DNA of 64,000 nucleotides from Streptomyces solicavernae (GCF_029968095.1 NZ_JASCIR010000019.1:1-64000), one strand, 5' to 3'; shown: positions 1-8,179, counted from the stretch's first letter. Made by a program: numbers and translations. The notes: generated from the letters alone by a model not told the origin.

Positions 1-16
1 TTCTCCCTAGCAAGCG

Positions 17-70
17 AGCAACGGCCCTACCGCGCCTCCGGAGCTGCAACTCCGGGGGCGCTCGCCGTTG
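17..70. terminator. Large two-part hairpin
   Basis: An inner stem of 11 bp (33-43 with 50-60, one G-T pair, 6-nt loop) is enclosed by a second 7-bp stem (18-24 with 64-70). No T-run follows. It could be a factor-dependent terminator for a gene ending left of the window, or a structure belonging to the mobile element. Only the base pairing is seen; the role is inferred. Confidence 0.5.
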
Positions 71-119
71 GTGAAGGGGACGGGTGTGGGACGGCCCCCG
101 GTCAGAAGTTGATCGGGGC

Positions 120-326
120 TCAGCTGGTGCGGCCCTGCGGGTGCCGCCCATACGCCATCTGGCGCTCAAGGTCCACCGCGTAGCGGTGCGCGTCGTCGGC
201 CTCCCGGTAGACCGGGTCCAGCGGGTCCGTACTGCACTTGGTGCTGGTAGCAAGCTCGCTGACCTGCGAAAGCTCCTGCTTGCTCATGTTCTCCAGGCGG
301 TCCTTCGTCTTCTTGGACAGGGCCAT
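120..326 (-). CDS. Small hypothetical protein (68 aa)
   Basis: This is a 68-residue, charged, soluble protein with no membrane segment or signal peptide. I do not recognise the family. The N-terminal third is rich in Lys and Glu and likely helical; a single Cys lies near the middle. The start is well supported by GGGAGGA six bases upstream of the ATG. It faces away from the XRE regulator at 835, and the roughly 500 bp between them holds paired palindromes that could control both. The location inside the putative integrative element suggests an element-borne accessory gene. It could also be a small DNA-binding or excision-related protein, but nothing in the sequence shows that. Confidence 0.65.
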   Translation of the reverse strand: MALSKKTKDRLENMSKQELSQVSELATSTKCSTDPLDPVYREADDAHRYAVDLERQMAYGRHPQGRTS

Positions 327-654
327 GGTGTTCCTCCCGGTACGAACATCCCGGCGCGGCGGTCACGCCGAGGTGAACCCACCGGGTGGTGGGCAGGAGC
401 CATCCCGTACGGCGGCTCCTTGAGTCGTTCTGTGGTGCGTCTGCGTTCTCGGCGGCTCGTGGTTAGCGCAGTTGGGTGGGATCGCTCCCTGTAGGTGCGC
501 GGCCTTAGGACCGTCCGTCTCCCTGGTCCTGCCGGAGGGCTCATCGCTCGGCTTTCGCCTTCAGCCCCGTCCTCTGTGGAGTTGTGTGCGCCACGGGGAT
601 CTCGATTCGAGGGACCCGCAGCGTGGTTGCACCGAGCTGAGGTAGGCACCTCAC

Positions 655-693
655 CTGGTGCGCACCAGTAGGTTGGCATCTGGTGCGCACCAG
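655..693. promoter_or_regulatory. Twin 14-bp palindromic operators
   Basis: The perfect palindrome CTGGTGCGCACCAG occurs twice, at 655-668 and 680-693, with centres 25 bp apart. A smaller inverted repeat, GAGGT-N4-ACCTC, sits just left at 639-652. Twin identical palindromes in the divergent gap upstream of an XRE regulator are a typical repressor operator pair. Candidate binders are the XRE protein (835-2013) or the GntR-Nudix protein (1997-2791). Confidence 0.7.
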
Positions 694-778
694 AGTCAAG
701 CGGTCTCGTCGATTCGAGTGGTGACCGCTCGCCTCGGCGCACATCCAGAAGACCTCTGCGGGCATGGGTCCCGAAAGC

Positions 779-815
779 CAACAGCCCTTAACGCCAGCTG
801 GGTTAAGGGCTGTTG
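779..815. promoter_or_regulatory. 14-bp perfect inverted repeat before the XRE gene
   Basis: Arms CAACAGCCCTTAAC (779-792) and its exact complement (802-815) flank a 9-nt loop. The second arm ends 19 bases before the XRE start codon. It can fold as a terminator or attenuator in the leader, or serve as an operator. Its AT-rich arm ends contrast with the surrounding GC-rich DNA. Confidence 0.6.
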
Positions 816-834
816 ACCTGCGGGGATGTGAGGC

Positions 835-2013
835 ATGCTGGGTAAGTCAGCGAGTGGACCTATCGCCGGGCGGTGGCCTGTGAGTTCGGGACTACGAGAT
901 GCGCGCAGGGCGCGCGGCTGGTCGCAGGAGCGGCTGATTCATGAGATCGAGCAGTACGCCCGACAGCACGTCACCGACGTTGCATCGACCGCGAGTTTGC
1001 GCGTGTACGTCTCCGAGTGGGAGAACGGCAAGCGCACCATCTCGGACCGCTACGCGGCGATCCTCCGCCCGCTGCTCGGCTCCACGGATGCGGAGCTACG
1101 GGGGCGCGAGGCCGTGGTGCCCGCGTTGCCGATGGCGGACGGATACGACGAACTCCTGAGCCGTATCGACTCCGCCAGAAGCGTCAGCGCGGACATGGTC
1201 GATGCGTTCAACGACCAGACGGAACTCCTGCGGAAGATGGATCGGAGCAGGGGCGCGGCGCGGCTCGTCGACCGCATGACGGCGCACTTGGGTGACCTGG
1301 AAGAGGCGCTTAACTTCGCGGTTCTCCCTGATGCCCGTAGGCCCGTCGCCCTGGCGTTGGCCGGGGCTTCAACGCTCGCCGCGTGGCAGGCGATCGATTC
1401 GGGGGCCATCGAACGCGCGTGGCAGCACTACGAGTTGGCGAAGCGCGCTGCTCACGATGCCGAAGCCCCGATGTACCTGGCTCACGCGAAGGCGGAACAG
1501 GCGTACGTGCTCAGCGAGGCCGGGCGGCCGGCACTCGGGTTGGAGTTGGTTCGGGAGGCGCAGCGCTCACTTGGCTCGGCCGGGTCGCCGCGCCTTCGTG
1601 CATGGCTCCACTCCGCCGAGGCCGAGCTGTGCGCCCATGTTGGCCTGGCCGACGACTGCCATCGCGCGCTTGAAGCAGCGGAGTCGGCCATCCCGGCGGG
1701 GCCCGAGGACCGCGACCCCGACATGCTCAGCATCTTCCTGAACGACGCGCACCTCAGCCGGTGGCGCGGAAACGTCCTCGCGCTGCTCGGCGATGGCGAT
1801 GCCGTGACCAGCCTCTACAGCGCGCTGGACGTGGTCGACCCGACGTTCGTCCGCGCGACGGGCGGCCTTCACGCGGACCTCGCGCAAGCGCACCTGGTGC
1901 GAGAGGAATACGACGACGCCCAGACCCACCTGCGCCAGGCGAAGCTCCTGGCGAGCCGCACCGGCTCGGTGCGGCAGCGCCGTCGGGTCGACATGCTCAG
2001 CTCGAAGCTGTGA
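835..2013 (+). CDS. XRE-family regulator with TPR-like C-terminus (392 aa)
   Basis: Residues about 18-80 form a helix-turn-helix of the XRE (Cro/C1) type, with an RDARRARGWSQERL helix and the segment YVSEWENGKRTIS that closes such domains. The remaining roughly 300 residues are Ala/Leu-rich paired helices resembling TPR repeats, as in the large Streptomyces family of XRE-TPR regulators, some of which sense peptides. GGGGATG lies upstream of the ATG, and the inverted repeat at 779-815 and twin palindromes at 655-693 sit in its leader. Its 3' end overlaps the convergent Nudix gene by 17 bp. Regulators of this type are common in actinomycete integrative elements, and this gene lies between a tRNA scar and the window edge. 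The ligand is unknown. Confidence 0.85.
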   Translation: MLGKSASGPIAGRWPVSSGLRDARRARGWSQERLIHEIEQYARQHVTDVASTASLRVYVSEWENGKRTISDRYAAILRPLLGSTDAELRGREAVVPALPMADGYDELLSRIDSARSVSADMVDAFNDQTELLRKMDRSRGAARLVDRMTAHLGDLEEALNFAVLPDARRPVALALAGASTLAAWQAIDSGAIERAWQHYELAKRAAHDAEAPMYLAHAKAEQAYVLSEAGRPALGLELVREAQRSLGSAGSPRLRAWLHSAEAELCAHVGLADDCHRALEAAESAIPAGPEDRDPDMLSIFLNDAHLSRWRGNVLALLGDGDAVTSLYSALDVVDPTFVRATGGLHADLAQAHLVREEYDDAQTHLRQAKLLASRTGSVRQRRRVDMLSSKL

Positions 2014-2791
2014 GCCCCGGCTTGCCGCGGTTCGCCAGGATGTGGAGCAGGGCGACGAGGGTGCCCGAGCCCAGCAACTGACCACGGGCCATCAGGGCGG
2101 AGATGTCGGCCAGCGGCACCCACTCGATGTGCCCGGCTTCCTCCAGGTCGGTCGGTTCGCCGACCTGTTCAGCTCCGTGCGCGACAAAGATGTCGTGAGG
2201 CGAGTCGACCATGCCGACCATGGGCTGATACGAAGCGATGCGCTCCACCGACTTCGGGCGCCATCCCGTCTCCTCGACGACCTCGCGCACGGCGGTGTCC
2301 GCAGCGTCCTCGCCCTCGTCGACGATCCCGCCCGGAAGCTCCCATCCGAACTGCTGCGGTACGAAGCGGTACCGCCACATCATCAACACCCGGTCCTGAT
2401 CATCCAGAACGGCGGTGACGGCGACGTGGTGCAGTTTCACGACGTGGTGCTCGAAGCGCTCCATGCCGGGCGGCTCCACGTCCCAGAGCTGAAGCTTGAC
2501 CCAGCGGTTGTCGTACAGGTCGCGCTCGCCGTGGATACGCCAGGGTTCCAGCCCCTCGGGCTCGGTGACGCTCACACCTCCGGGCACCCGGTAGGAACTC
2601 CGCCCGAAGACCTCTAGGGCACCCTCGGACACGAGTCGCGCCAGCACCTGCCGCAGCGCCGTACGGCGGACAGGAATGCCGGGATCATCTTCAAGCGTGC
2701 GCTCCGACGGGATCTTCTCGCCCGGGGCGTATTCGCCTGAAGCGATGCGCGCGAGGATCGTCTCGTAGGCGGTTGTCGAGTTCGGTCCCAT
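1997..2791 (-). CDS. GntR-like winged helix fused to Nudix hydrolase (264 aa)
   Basis: The N-terminal 70 residues look like a GntR winged helix: AYETILARIASGEYAPGEKI followed by PSERTL and a second helix with LRQVLARLVSEGALEV. From about residue 100 the protein is a Nudix hydrolase with an intact box (GGIVDEGEDAADTAV, REVVEETGW) matching GX5EX7REUXEEXGU, so cleavage of a nucleoside-diphosphate-linked substrate is expected. The start at 2791 is chosen because GGAGAG precedes it and the winged helix begins there; the reading frame stays open to 2914. In pSAM2-like elements a GntR repressor (KorSA) and a Nudix immunity factor (Pif) are, as I recall, separate proteins. Here both modules are in one chain next to an attachment scar, which suggests a combined transfer-control protein. 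Confidence 0.8.
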   Translation of the reverse strand: MGPNSTTAYETILARIASGEYAPGEKIPSERTLEDDPGIPVRRTALRQVLARLVSEGALEVFGRSSYRVPGGVSVTEPEGLEPWRIHGERDLYDNRWVKLQLWDVEPPGMERFEHHVVKLHHVAVTAVLDDQDRVLMMWRYRFVPQQFGWELPGGIVDEGEDAADTAVREVVEETGWRPKSVERIASYQPMVGMVDSPHDIFVAHGAEQVGEPTDLEEAGHIEWVPLADISALMARGQLLGSGTLVALLHILANRGKPGLTASS

Positions 2792-2903
2792 CCGAGGGGC
2801 ACTCTCCGTCCTGAGGTGGCGCGTACCAGCGTATTGGACCAGCTTCACACAGCCTCCAGGTTGGGCTTCATCTGCGGTAGTAGCGGGGTGCTGCAAGCCC
2901 GCC

Positions 2904-2928
2904 GCTGACATCAACTGCTGACATCAAC
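2904..2928. repeat. 12-bp direct repeat near the element end
   Basis: GCTGACATCAAC occurs at 2904-2915 and 2917-2928, that is, at a 13-bp interval. It lies about 110 bp inside the putative attachment site. Short direct repeats at such positions can be integrase or excisionase arm sites; that role is an inference. Confidence 0.4.
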
Positions 2929-3034
2929 ACAGGCGTACAACGACGCACAGCGGCGACCTTGGCGGCCGTTCCACGGCTGGTGGCGTGCCCGCCGTACGTG
3001 ACGTTCAAGTGATCCCAAACGACGGCGCACCCGC

Positions 3035-3076
3035 CTACGGATCAGAAGGTTGCAGGTTCGAATCCTGCCGAGTGCA
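3035..3076 (+). mobile_element. tRNA-Arg(ACG) 3' half, attachment-site scar
   Basis: The stretch runs from the anticodon loop CTACGGA (3035-3041) through the T-arm (GCAGG TTCGAAT CCTGC, 3052-3068), the acceptor 3' strand CGAGTGC and discriminator A3076. The 5' half of the tRNA is absent: upstream sequence shows no matching GCACTCG strand. This is what site-specific integration into a tRNA 3' end leaves at the distal border. The intact tRNA-Arg should lie left of the window, at the other end of the element carrying the genes at 120-2791. Confidence 0.75.
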
Positions 3077-3084
3077 CAGCCTGA

Positions 3085-3112
3085 GAGGCCCCGGACGAGA
3101 GTCCGGGGCCTC
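3085..3112 (+). terminator. tRNA-Arg intrinsic terminator
   Basis: A perfect 12-bp stem (GAGGCCCCGGAC with its complement, GAGA loop) is followed by a T-rich run. Its place nine bases after the tRNA-Arg 3' half indicates that it is the original chromosomal terminator of that tRNA gene, left behind outside the integrated element. Confidence 0.85.
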
Positions 3113-3170
3113 TTTTGTCGTGCCTGTGGACAGTGGTCGGGTTGTCAGTGGTGGGGAGCATGCTGGGGGT

Positions 3171-4082
3171 ATGGCGTGGTGGTGTGCGGGGGTTCGGTGG
3201 GGTGCGGGGCGGGTGGAGCTGCGGTGGGTCGGGGACGGCCGGGGTGAGCGGGGGAGTGTGCTCGCGTTCGGGCAGGAGTTGGCGTTCGTGGTGCGGGGGG
3301 AGCGGCGCTGTGTCGGGGTGTGGAGAGCGGGGCGGCGCACGCCGTGTCCGACCGGGGCCGGGTTGCCGGGGCGGGGGACGCGGGACCAGTGTGCGGAGTG
3401 TGCGCGGGTCGACCGGTCGTTCTCCGTCGCGGCGGACACCCACGCCGGGGATCAGCGGCCGTACGCCGTGTATCTGGCGTGGTTCGGGCCCGGACTGCTG
3501 AAGGTGGGGATCACGGGGGTGCGGCGGGGGCCGGTCCGGTTGCAGGAGCAGGGGGCGGTGGCCTTCGCGTGGCTGGGGCGGGGGCCGTTGATGGCGGCGC
3601 GGCGGGCGGAGGACCTGCTGGGGACGGCGCTCAAGGTGCCCGACCGGATTCCGTACGCGCGCAAGCGGGCCGCCCGGTTCGCGCTGCCGCCGTTGGAGGC
3701 GCGCGTCGCAGAGCTGCGGGACTGTCACGCGCGGGCGGTGGCGCTCGCCGGCTGGCCGGAGTCCCTGGAGCGGGTGGGGTTCGAACCGGTCGACCACACA
3801 GAGGTGTTCGGGCTCGGCGGGATGGGCGAGGGCTCCGGGGCGCGGGTCGTGCGGGAGTTGGCCGACGGGGGTGGGGTCGCCGGGCGGCTCGTCGCCGCGG
3901 CCGGGCCCGATCTGTGTCTGCGGCCGCGGGACGGGGGCGGGCCGCTGGTCGTGGACGGGCGGCTGTTGAGCGGCTGGCGGCTCGTCGCGGGGGACGCGGA
4001 GCGGGTAGGGGTGAGCGTTCCCGTGGAGCCGTTGGGCGGGCGGGACGGGGAGCGCGGGGGAGTGCAGGGTGGGCTGTTCTGA
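3171..4082 (+). CDS. DUF2797 family protein (303 aa)
   Basis: The protein resembles the DUF2797 family, which is common and single-copy in Streptomyces and has no proven function. Visible hallmarks are a Cys pair in the segment TRDQCAECARVD (about residues 70-82), which suggests metal binding, and the block YLAWFGPGLLKVGITGVRRG (about 98-117). The open frame extends back through the tRNA scar to 2985, but ATG 3171 preceded by GGGGGT is the sensible start. It is the first chromosomal gene after the attachment site. No operon partner is evident; the next gene begins 73 bp downstream. Confidence 0.8.
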   Translation: MAWWCAGVRWGAGRVELRWVGDGRGERGSVLAFGQELAFVVRGERRCVGVWRAGRRTPCPTGAGLPGRGTRDQCAECARVDRSFSVAADTHAGDQRPYAVYLAWFGPGLLKVGITGVRRGPVRLQEQGAVAFAWLGRGPLMAARRAEDLLGTALKVPDRIPYARKRAARFALPPLEARVAELRDCHARAVALAGWPESLERVGFEPVDHTEVFGLGGMGEGSGARVVRELADGGGVAGRLVAAAGPDLCLRPRDGGGPLVVDGRLLSGWRLVAGDAERVGVSVPVEPLGGRDGERGGVQGGLF

Positions 4083-4155
4083 GGGCCCGCGGTGTGAGCC
4101 CGCGAACACGGCCTGCCCGTGGACAGATCGAGAGGCGGTGTCGACAGTAGGTGGC

Positions 4156-4572
4156 ATGACCACTGATGCGGGTTCCGATGGGTTGGGTTCCGAGCCCGGA
4201 GGGCCGTTGCAGCCGCCGTTGCCGTCGCCGCCGCCGTTGCCCTTGCCGTTGCAGCCGTTCGAGCCGCCGTACTACGCCGTGATCTTCACGTCGCTGCGCA
4301 CGCAAGGGGATCACGGGTACGGCGAAGTGGCCCGGCGGATGGAGGAGTTGGTGCGGGAGGTGCCCGGGTTTCTCGGGGTGGAGTCCGCGCGTACGCCGGG
4401 CGGGCTCGGCATCACCGTCGGTTACTTCGACAGCGCGGGCGCGATCGAGGCGTGGCGTTCGCAGGTGGAGCATCGGGCGGCGCAGGAGCGCGGCCGGGAT
4501 CAGTGGTACGAGGGCTATGCGGTGCACATCAGCAAGGTGGAGAGGAGTTACGCCTTTGTGCGGGAGCAGTAG
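4156..4572 (+). CDS. ABM-domain monooxygenase-like protein (138 aa)
   Basis: Residues about 35-135 fit the small dimeric alpha/beta-barrel fold of antibiotic biosynthesis monooxygenases (YAVIFTSLRTQGDHGYG, then VPGFLGVESARTPGGLGITV, then WYEGYAVHISKVERSY). Family members act without cofactor on quinone-like or haem-like substrates, and many have no known substrate. The first 33 residues are a Pro/Leu-rich low-complexity tail made by short repeats. The ATG follows GTAGGTGGC. The 3' end overlaps the amidohydrolase reading frame, so the two are probably cotranscribed. Confidence 0.75.
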   Translation: MTTDAGSDGLGSEPGGPLQPPLPSPPPLPLPLQPFEPPYYAVIFTSLRTQGDHGYGEVARRMEELVREVPGFLGVESARTPGGLGITVGYFDSAGAIEAWRSQVEHRAAQERGRDQWYEGYAVHISKVERSYAFVREQ

Positions 4573-5506
4573 CGAGAGCAGCAGTGGGACCGGCAGCGGG
4601 GACGGCAGCGGGACCGGCAGCAGGGCCGCCGCGAGCGCTGAGCGGGACGAGGTGCGGGCGTTCTGGCGGCGGCTCGGGGTGCCCGGGCTCGTCGACGTCC
4701 ACACGCACTTCATGCCGGAGCAGGTGCTGCGCAAGGTGTGGGCGTACTTCGACGGGGTCGGGCCGCTCACCGGGATGGAGTGGCCCATCGCGTACCGGAG
4801 AGAGGAAGCGGAACGGCTCGCGTTGCTGCGGGAGTTCGGGGTGCGGGCGTTCACCGCGATGCTCTATCCGCACAAGCCCGGCATGGCGGCATGGCTGAAC
4901 GGCTGGGCCGCCGAGTTCGCGGGTCGCACACCGGACGTTCTGCACACGGCGACGCTGTTCCCCGAGGACGGTGTGGAGACGTATGCGCGCGAGGCCGTCG
5001 AGGCGGGGGCGCGGGTCTTCAAGTCCCATGTGCAGGTGGGGGGTTACGACCCGGCGGACGCGCGGCTCGACCCGGTGTGGGGGCTGCTCGCCGAGTCCGG
5101 CACGCCCGTGGTGATGCACTGCGGATCGGGGCCGCAGCCGGGCAAGTACACCGGGCCAGAGCCGGTCGCGCGGGTGCTCGCCCGCCATCCGCGGCTGCGG
5201 CTGATCGTGGCCCACATGGGCATGCCGGAGTACGCGGACTTCCTGGACCTGGCCGAGCGGTACGCGGAGGTGCGGCTGGACACGACGATGGCGTTCACGG
5301 ACTTCAGCGAGCGGCTCAGCCCCTTCCCCGCCGCGGAGCGGTCCCGGCTCGCGGACCTGGAGGACCGGATCCTGCTCGGCACGGACTTCCCCAACATCCC
5401 CTATCCGTACGTCCACCAGCTCCACGCCCTCGAACGGCTCGGGCTCGGGGACGGCTGGCTGCGGGCCGTGTGCCATGACAACGGGGCGGCGCTGTTCGGC
5501 GGGTGA
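4517..5506 (+). CDS. Amidohydrolase (PF04909-type), 329 aa or less
   Basis: A TIM-barrel amidohydrolase of the Amidohydro_2 group is indicated by the metal site VDVHTHFMP near residue 60, the later VAHMGMPEY histidine and the terminal GTDFPNIPYPY aspartate. Such enzymes decarboxylate or hydrolyse small acids. The start is uncertain. ATG 4517 has GAGGG upstream but lies 56 bp inside the previous gene and would add a Ser/Gly-rich repeat tail (residues about 16-36). GTG 4652 would begin just before the conserved domain. Pairing with the ABM gene suggests a small catabolic unit; the substrate is unknown. Confidence 0.8.
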   Translation: MRCTSARWRGVTPLCGSSSESSSGTGSGDGSGTGSRAAASAERDEVRAFWRRLGVPGLVDVHTHFMPEQVLRKVWAYFDGVGPLTGMEWPIAYRREEAERLALLREFGVRAFTAMLYPHKPGMAAWLNGWAAEFAGRTPDVLHTATLFPEDGVETYAREAVEAGARVFKSHVQVGGYDPADARLDPVWGLLAESGTPVVMHCGSGPQPGKYTGPEPVARVLARHPRLRLIVAHMGMPEYADFLDLAERYAEVRLDTTMAFTDFSERLSPFPAAERSRLADLEDRILLGTDFPNIPYPYVHQLHALERLGLGDGWLRAVCHDNGAALFGG

Positions 5507-5615
5507 GCAGAGCCGGGCGGGCTCGTCGGGCGGGCTTGTCGGGCGGGCTTGTTTCTCAGGAAATTCACAGGTTCGAGAAAGAGGGTTCTCAGAGGGCGCG
5601 GTCAGGGTGGCGCGT

Positions 5616-6386
5616 ATGACCACGAGCTCCGAACCGCGTACCGAACCGCGTACCGAACCGCACACCGAACTGCTCAGGCCCGACGGCAGCCCCGTGCGCG
5701 TGCTTGTCGTCGACGACGAGTCGTCCCTGACCGAGCTGCTGTCCATGGCGCTGCGCTACGAGGGCTGGGAGATCCGCACCGCTGCCGACGGCGCGGGGGC
5801 GGTGGCGGCGGCGCGGGCGTTCCGGCCCGACGCCGTCGTGCTCGACGTGATGCTGCCCGACATGCACGGGCTCACCGTCCTCGGCCGGCTGCGGCGTGAG
5901 CTGCCGGACGTGCCCGTGCTGTTCCTCACCGTCAAGGACGCGGTGGAGGACCGGATCGCGGGGCTCACCGCGGGCGGCGACGACTATGTGACGAAGCCGT
6001 TCAGCCTGGAGGAGGTCGTGGCCCGGCTGCGCGGGCTGATCCGCCGGTCGGGGGCGGCGGCGCGGCGCAGCGAGTCCGTGCTCGCGGTCGGCGACCTGAC
6101 CCTCGACGAGGACAGCCACGAGGTCGCGCGCGGCGGCGACTCGATCCACCTCACGGCCACCGAGTTCGAGCTGCTGCGCTATCTGATGCGGAACCCGCGG
6201 CGGGTGCTCAGCAAGGCGCAGATCCTGGACCGGGTGTGGAGCTACGACTTCGGGGGCCAGGCCAACGTAGTCGAGCTGTACATCTCGTACCTGCGGCGGA
6301 AGATCGACGCCGGGCGGTCGCCGATGATCCACACGCGGCGCGGCGCCGGCTATCTGATCAAGCCCGCGGAGGCGGCCGCGGCATGA
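5616..6386 (+). CDS. OmpR-family response regulator (256 aa)
   Basis: The N-terminal receiver domain has the acidic pair VDDES, the phosphoacceptor Asp in VVLDVMLPD, the conserved Thr in LFLTVKD and the Lys in TKPFSLEEV. The C-terminal winged helix (LTATEFELLRYLMRN ... YISYLRRKIDAG ... TRRGAGYLI) is of the OmpR/PhoB type. ATG 5616 is preferred to the longer frame opened at 5475. The first 15 residues contain an EPRTEPRTEPHTE repeat. In related loci a sensor kinase follows directly, but here a damaged glycosyltransferase overlaps the stop codon, so the regulator has no adjacent partner. Confidence 0.9.
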   Translation: MTTSSEPRTEPRTEPHTELLRPDGSPVRVLVVDDESSLTELLSMALRYEGWEIRTAADGAGAVAAARAFRPDAVVLDVMLPDMHGLTVLGRLRRELPDVPVLFLTVKDAVEDRIAGLTAGGDDYVTKPFSLEEVVARLRGLIRRSGAAARRSESVLAVGDLTLDEDSHEVARGGDSIHLTATEFELLRYLMRNPRRVLSKAQILDRVWSYDFGGQANVVELYISYLRRKIDAGRSPMIHTRRGAGYLIKPAEAAAA

Positions 6387-7264
6387 CCGGCCGCCGGAGC
6401 CGAAGCGGGCCTCGGCTCCGCCCCCGTACCTCGCGGCCCTCGTCGGCATGGGCGCCGCCGTGCTGTGGGAGGAGCGCGGCCGCTTCCTCGCCGCGGCCGT
6501 GCTCGCGGGCACGGTCGCGGTCACCGGGTACTGGTCGTACGTCCTGCTCGGTCGCTCTTCCGGGTACGTGCCGTGGCTGCGCTGGGCGGTGCTCGGCGGT
6601 GGGCTCGTGGCGGCGCTCGGGCTGCTGTTCGGGGCCCGGCTCGGGCGTCGACTGGGGCTCGCGGCGGCCGGGTTGGGGCTGGTGGCGGGGCTCGCGGGTC
6701 CGGCCGCGTACACCGTCACGACGCTCGGCGAGGGCCACACGGGCTCGATCGTCACGGCGGGCCCGGTGGTGTCCGGCGGCGGGGGCTTGCCCGGTGGGGG
6801 GCTTCCCCGGCGGGATGCCGCGTCGCGAGGGCAGGTTCAGCGGTGGATTCGGTGGCGGGTTCGGCGAGCGTCCCGGCGGAGCCGGAGGCGGCGGCATGGG
6901 CGGCCTCCTCAACGGCGCCACCGTCAGCGGCGAGGTGCGGGCGAAGCTGGAGCAGGGCTCCGGCGCGTACACCTGGGTTGCCGCCACCGTCGGCGCGCAG
7001 AACGCCGCAGGCTACCAACTCGCCACCGAGGAACCGGTGATGGCCATCGGCGGCTTCGACGGCAGCGACCCGTCCCCGACGCTCGCGCAGTTCAAGCAGT
7101 ACGTGGCCGACGGGAGGATCCACTACTTCATCGGCGGCGAGCAGGGCAGGGGTGGCGGCCCCGGCGGGACCGGCAGCTCGGCCCTCACCGCCTGGGTCAC
7201 GGAGCACTTCCAGAAGGTCACCGTCGACGGCACGACGCTCTACGACCTCACGCGCCGGACATAG
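6383..7264 (+). pseudogene. C-terminal remnant of an ArnT/PMT-like glycosyltransferase
   Basis: Conceptual translation shows membrane segments (from about 6424, GRFLAAAVLAGTVAVTGYWS onward), then a Gly-rich stretch and a soluble tail (AYTWVAATVGAQNAAGYQLA, GGFDGSDPSPTLAQFKQYV, YDLTRRT) typical of the C-terminus of large actinomycete mannosyl/arabinosyl-transferase-like membrane proteins. The N-terminal catalytic membrane region is missing. The frame shifts around 6780-6800 in a C/G-rich run, from the frame of 6448 to that of 7264. Probably a deletion removed the kinase gene and the 5' part of this gene together. A further coding-like fragment (YGERYLGEALGAFQAAHV) follows at 7268-7320. Confidence 0.7.
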
Positions 7265-7360
7265 CCGTACGGCGAGCGGTACCTCGGCGAGGCACTGGGC
7301 GCCTTCCAGGCCGCACATGTCACAGCCCCGCGCCCCTCGCAGGGCGCCGCGCAGCAGCCC

Positions 7361-8179
7361 CTACCCCGCCCCCGGCAGCGACTCCCCCTGCACCGCCTGG
7401 ATGTCCAGCTCGACCCGCAGCGTCGCCCCGATCGCCGAGATTCCCGCCTGCACGACCTGGTTGTAGTTCATCGCGAAGTCCTCCCGGCGCAGCTCGGCCG
7501 TCGCGTGGAAGGCCGCCCGCAGTCCGCCCCACGGGTCGGGCCCGGTGCCGAGGTAGGCCAGCTCCAGGTCGACCGGGCGGACCACGCCGTGCAGCGACAG
7601 CTCGCCGTGCACGGTCCAGCGGTCGGGCCCCGCGGCGGACACCGACGTACTGCTGTACCGGATCTCCGGGTACCGCTCCACGTCCAGGAAGTCCGGCGAG
7701 ACCAGGTGCTTGTCGCGCATCCCGTTGCCCGTGTCCACCGACGCCGAGCTGATCACCGCGTCCACGCGCGAGGCGAGGGGGTCCTCGGCGATCTCGATCC
7801 GGCCGCCGAACTCGGTGAACCGGCCGTGCACGCTGGAGATCCCCAGGTGCCGGGCGACCGCGCCCACCGAGGAGTGCGCCGGGTCCAGCGTCCACACGCC
7901 CGGAGGCGGCAGTTCCGCACCGCCCTGCCGGGTCAGTGTCACCGTGCCGAGGTCGGCCCGGCCGCTCGCCGAGACCAGCGCGGTGGCGGCCGCGGGGGCG
8001 TAGCCGACGGCGGTGACGATCGCCGTGTAGGGGCCGGGCGCGAGCGAGTCGCCGCGTACGACGCCCTCCTCGTCCGCCTCGGCGCGCAGCACCTGCGTGC
8101 CGCGCATATCGGTCAGGGTGACGACGGCGTGCTGCACGGCCCACCCGTCGCGCGTACGAATCCGTGCGCTGAGTCCCAC
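7361..8179 (-). CDS. YceI-family protein with N-terminal Ig-like domain (272 aa)
   Basis: Residues about 1-85 are a carboxypeptidase-regulatory-like beta-sandwich (VVTLTDMRGTQVLRAEADEE, then PGPYTAIVTAVGY). Residues about 95-270 are a YceI lipocalin-like domain (WTLDPAHSSVGAVARHLGIS, then HLVSPDFLDVERYPEIRYSS), a family that binds isoprenoid-type lipids. No signal peptide is visible, so it is probably cytoplasmic. GTG 8179 is preceded by GAGGAG. The N-terminal domain is of the same type as the C-terminal repeats of the neighbouring MFS transporter, and the two genes lie in the same direction, separated by terminators. Confidence 0.85.
   Translation of the reverse strand: MGLSARIRTRDGWAVQHAVVTLTDMRGTQVLRAEADEEGVVRGDSLAPGPYTAIVTAVGYAPAAATALVSASGRADLGTVTLTRQGGAELPPPGVWTLDPAHSSVGAVARHLGISSVHGRFTEFGGRIEIAEDPLASRVDAVISSASVDTGNGMRDKHLVSPDFLDVERYPEIRYSSTSVSAAGPDRWTVHGELSLHGVVRPVDLELAYLGTGPDPWGGLRAAFHATAELRREDFAMNYNQVVQAGISAIGATLRVELDIQAVQGESLPGAG

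Noticed and set aside
2985..3170. N-terminal extension of the DUF2797 gene, and the antisense frame ending in a DSNLQPSD-type peptide
   Set aside because: Both translate the tRNA-Arg 3' half and its terminator; this peptide is a well-known artefact of reading tRNA genes.
3320..4150. 276-codon Gly/Ala/Arg frame over the DUF2797 gene
   Set aside because: Out-of-frame reading of the same DNA; no conserved residues.
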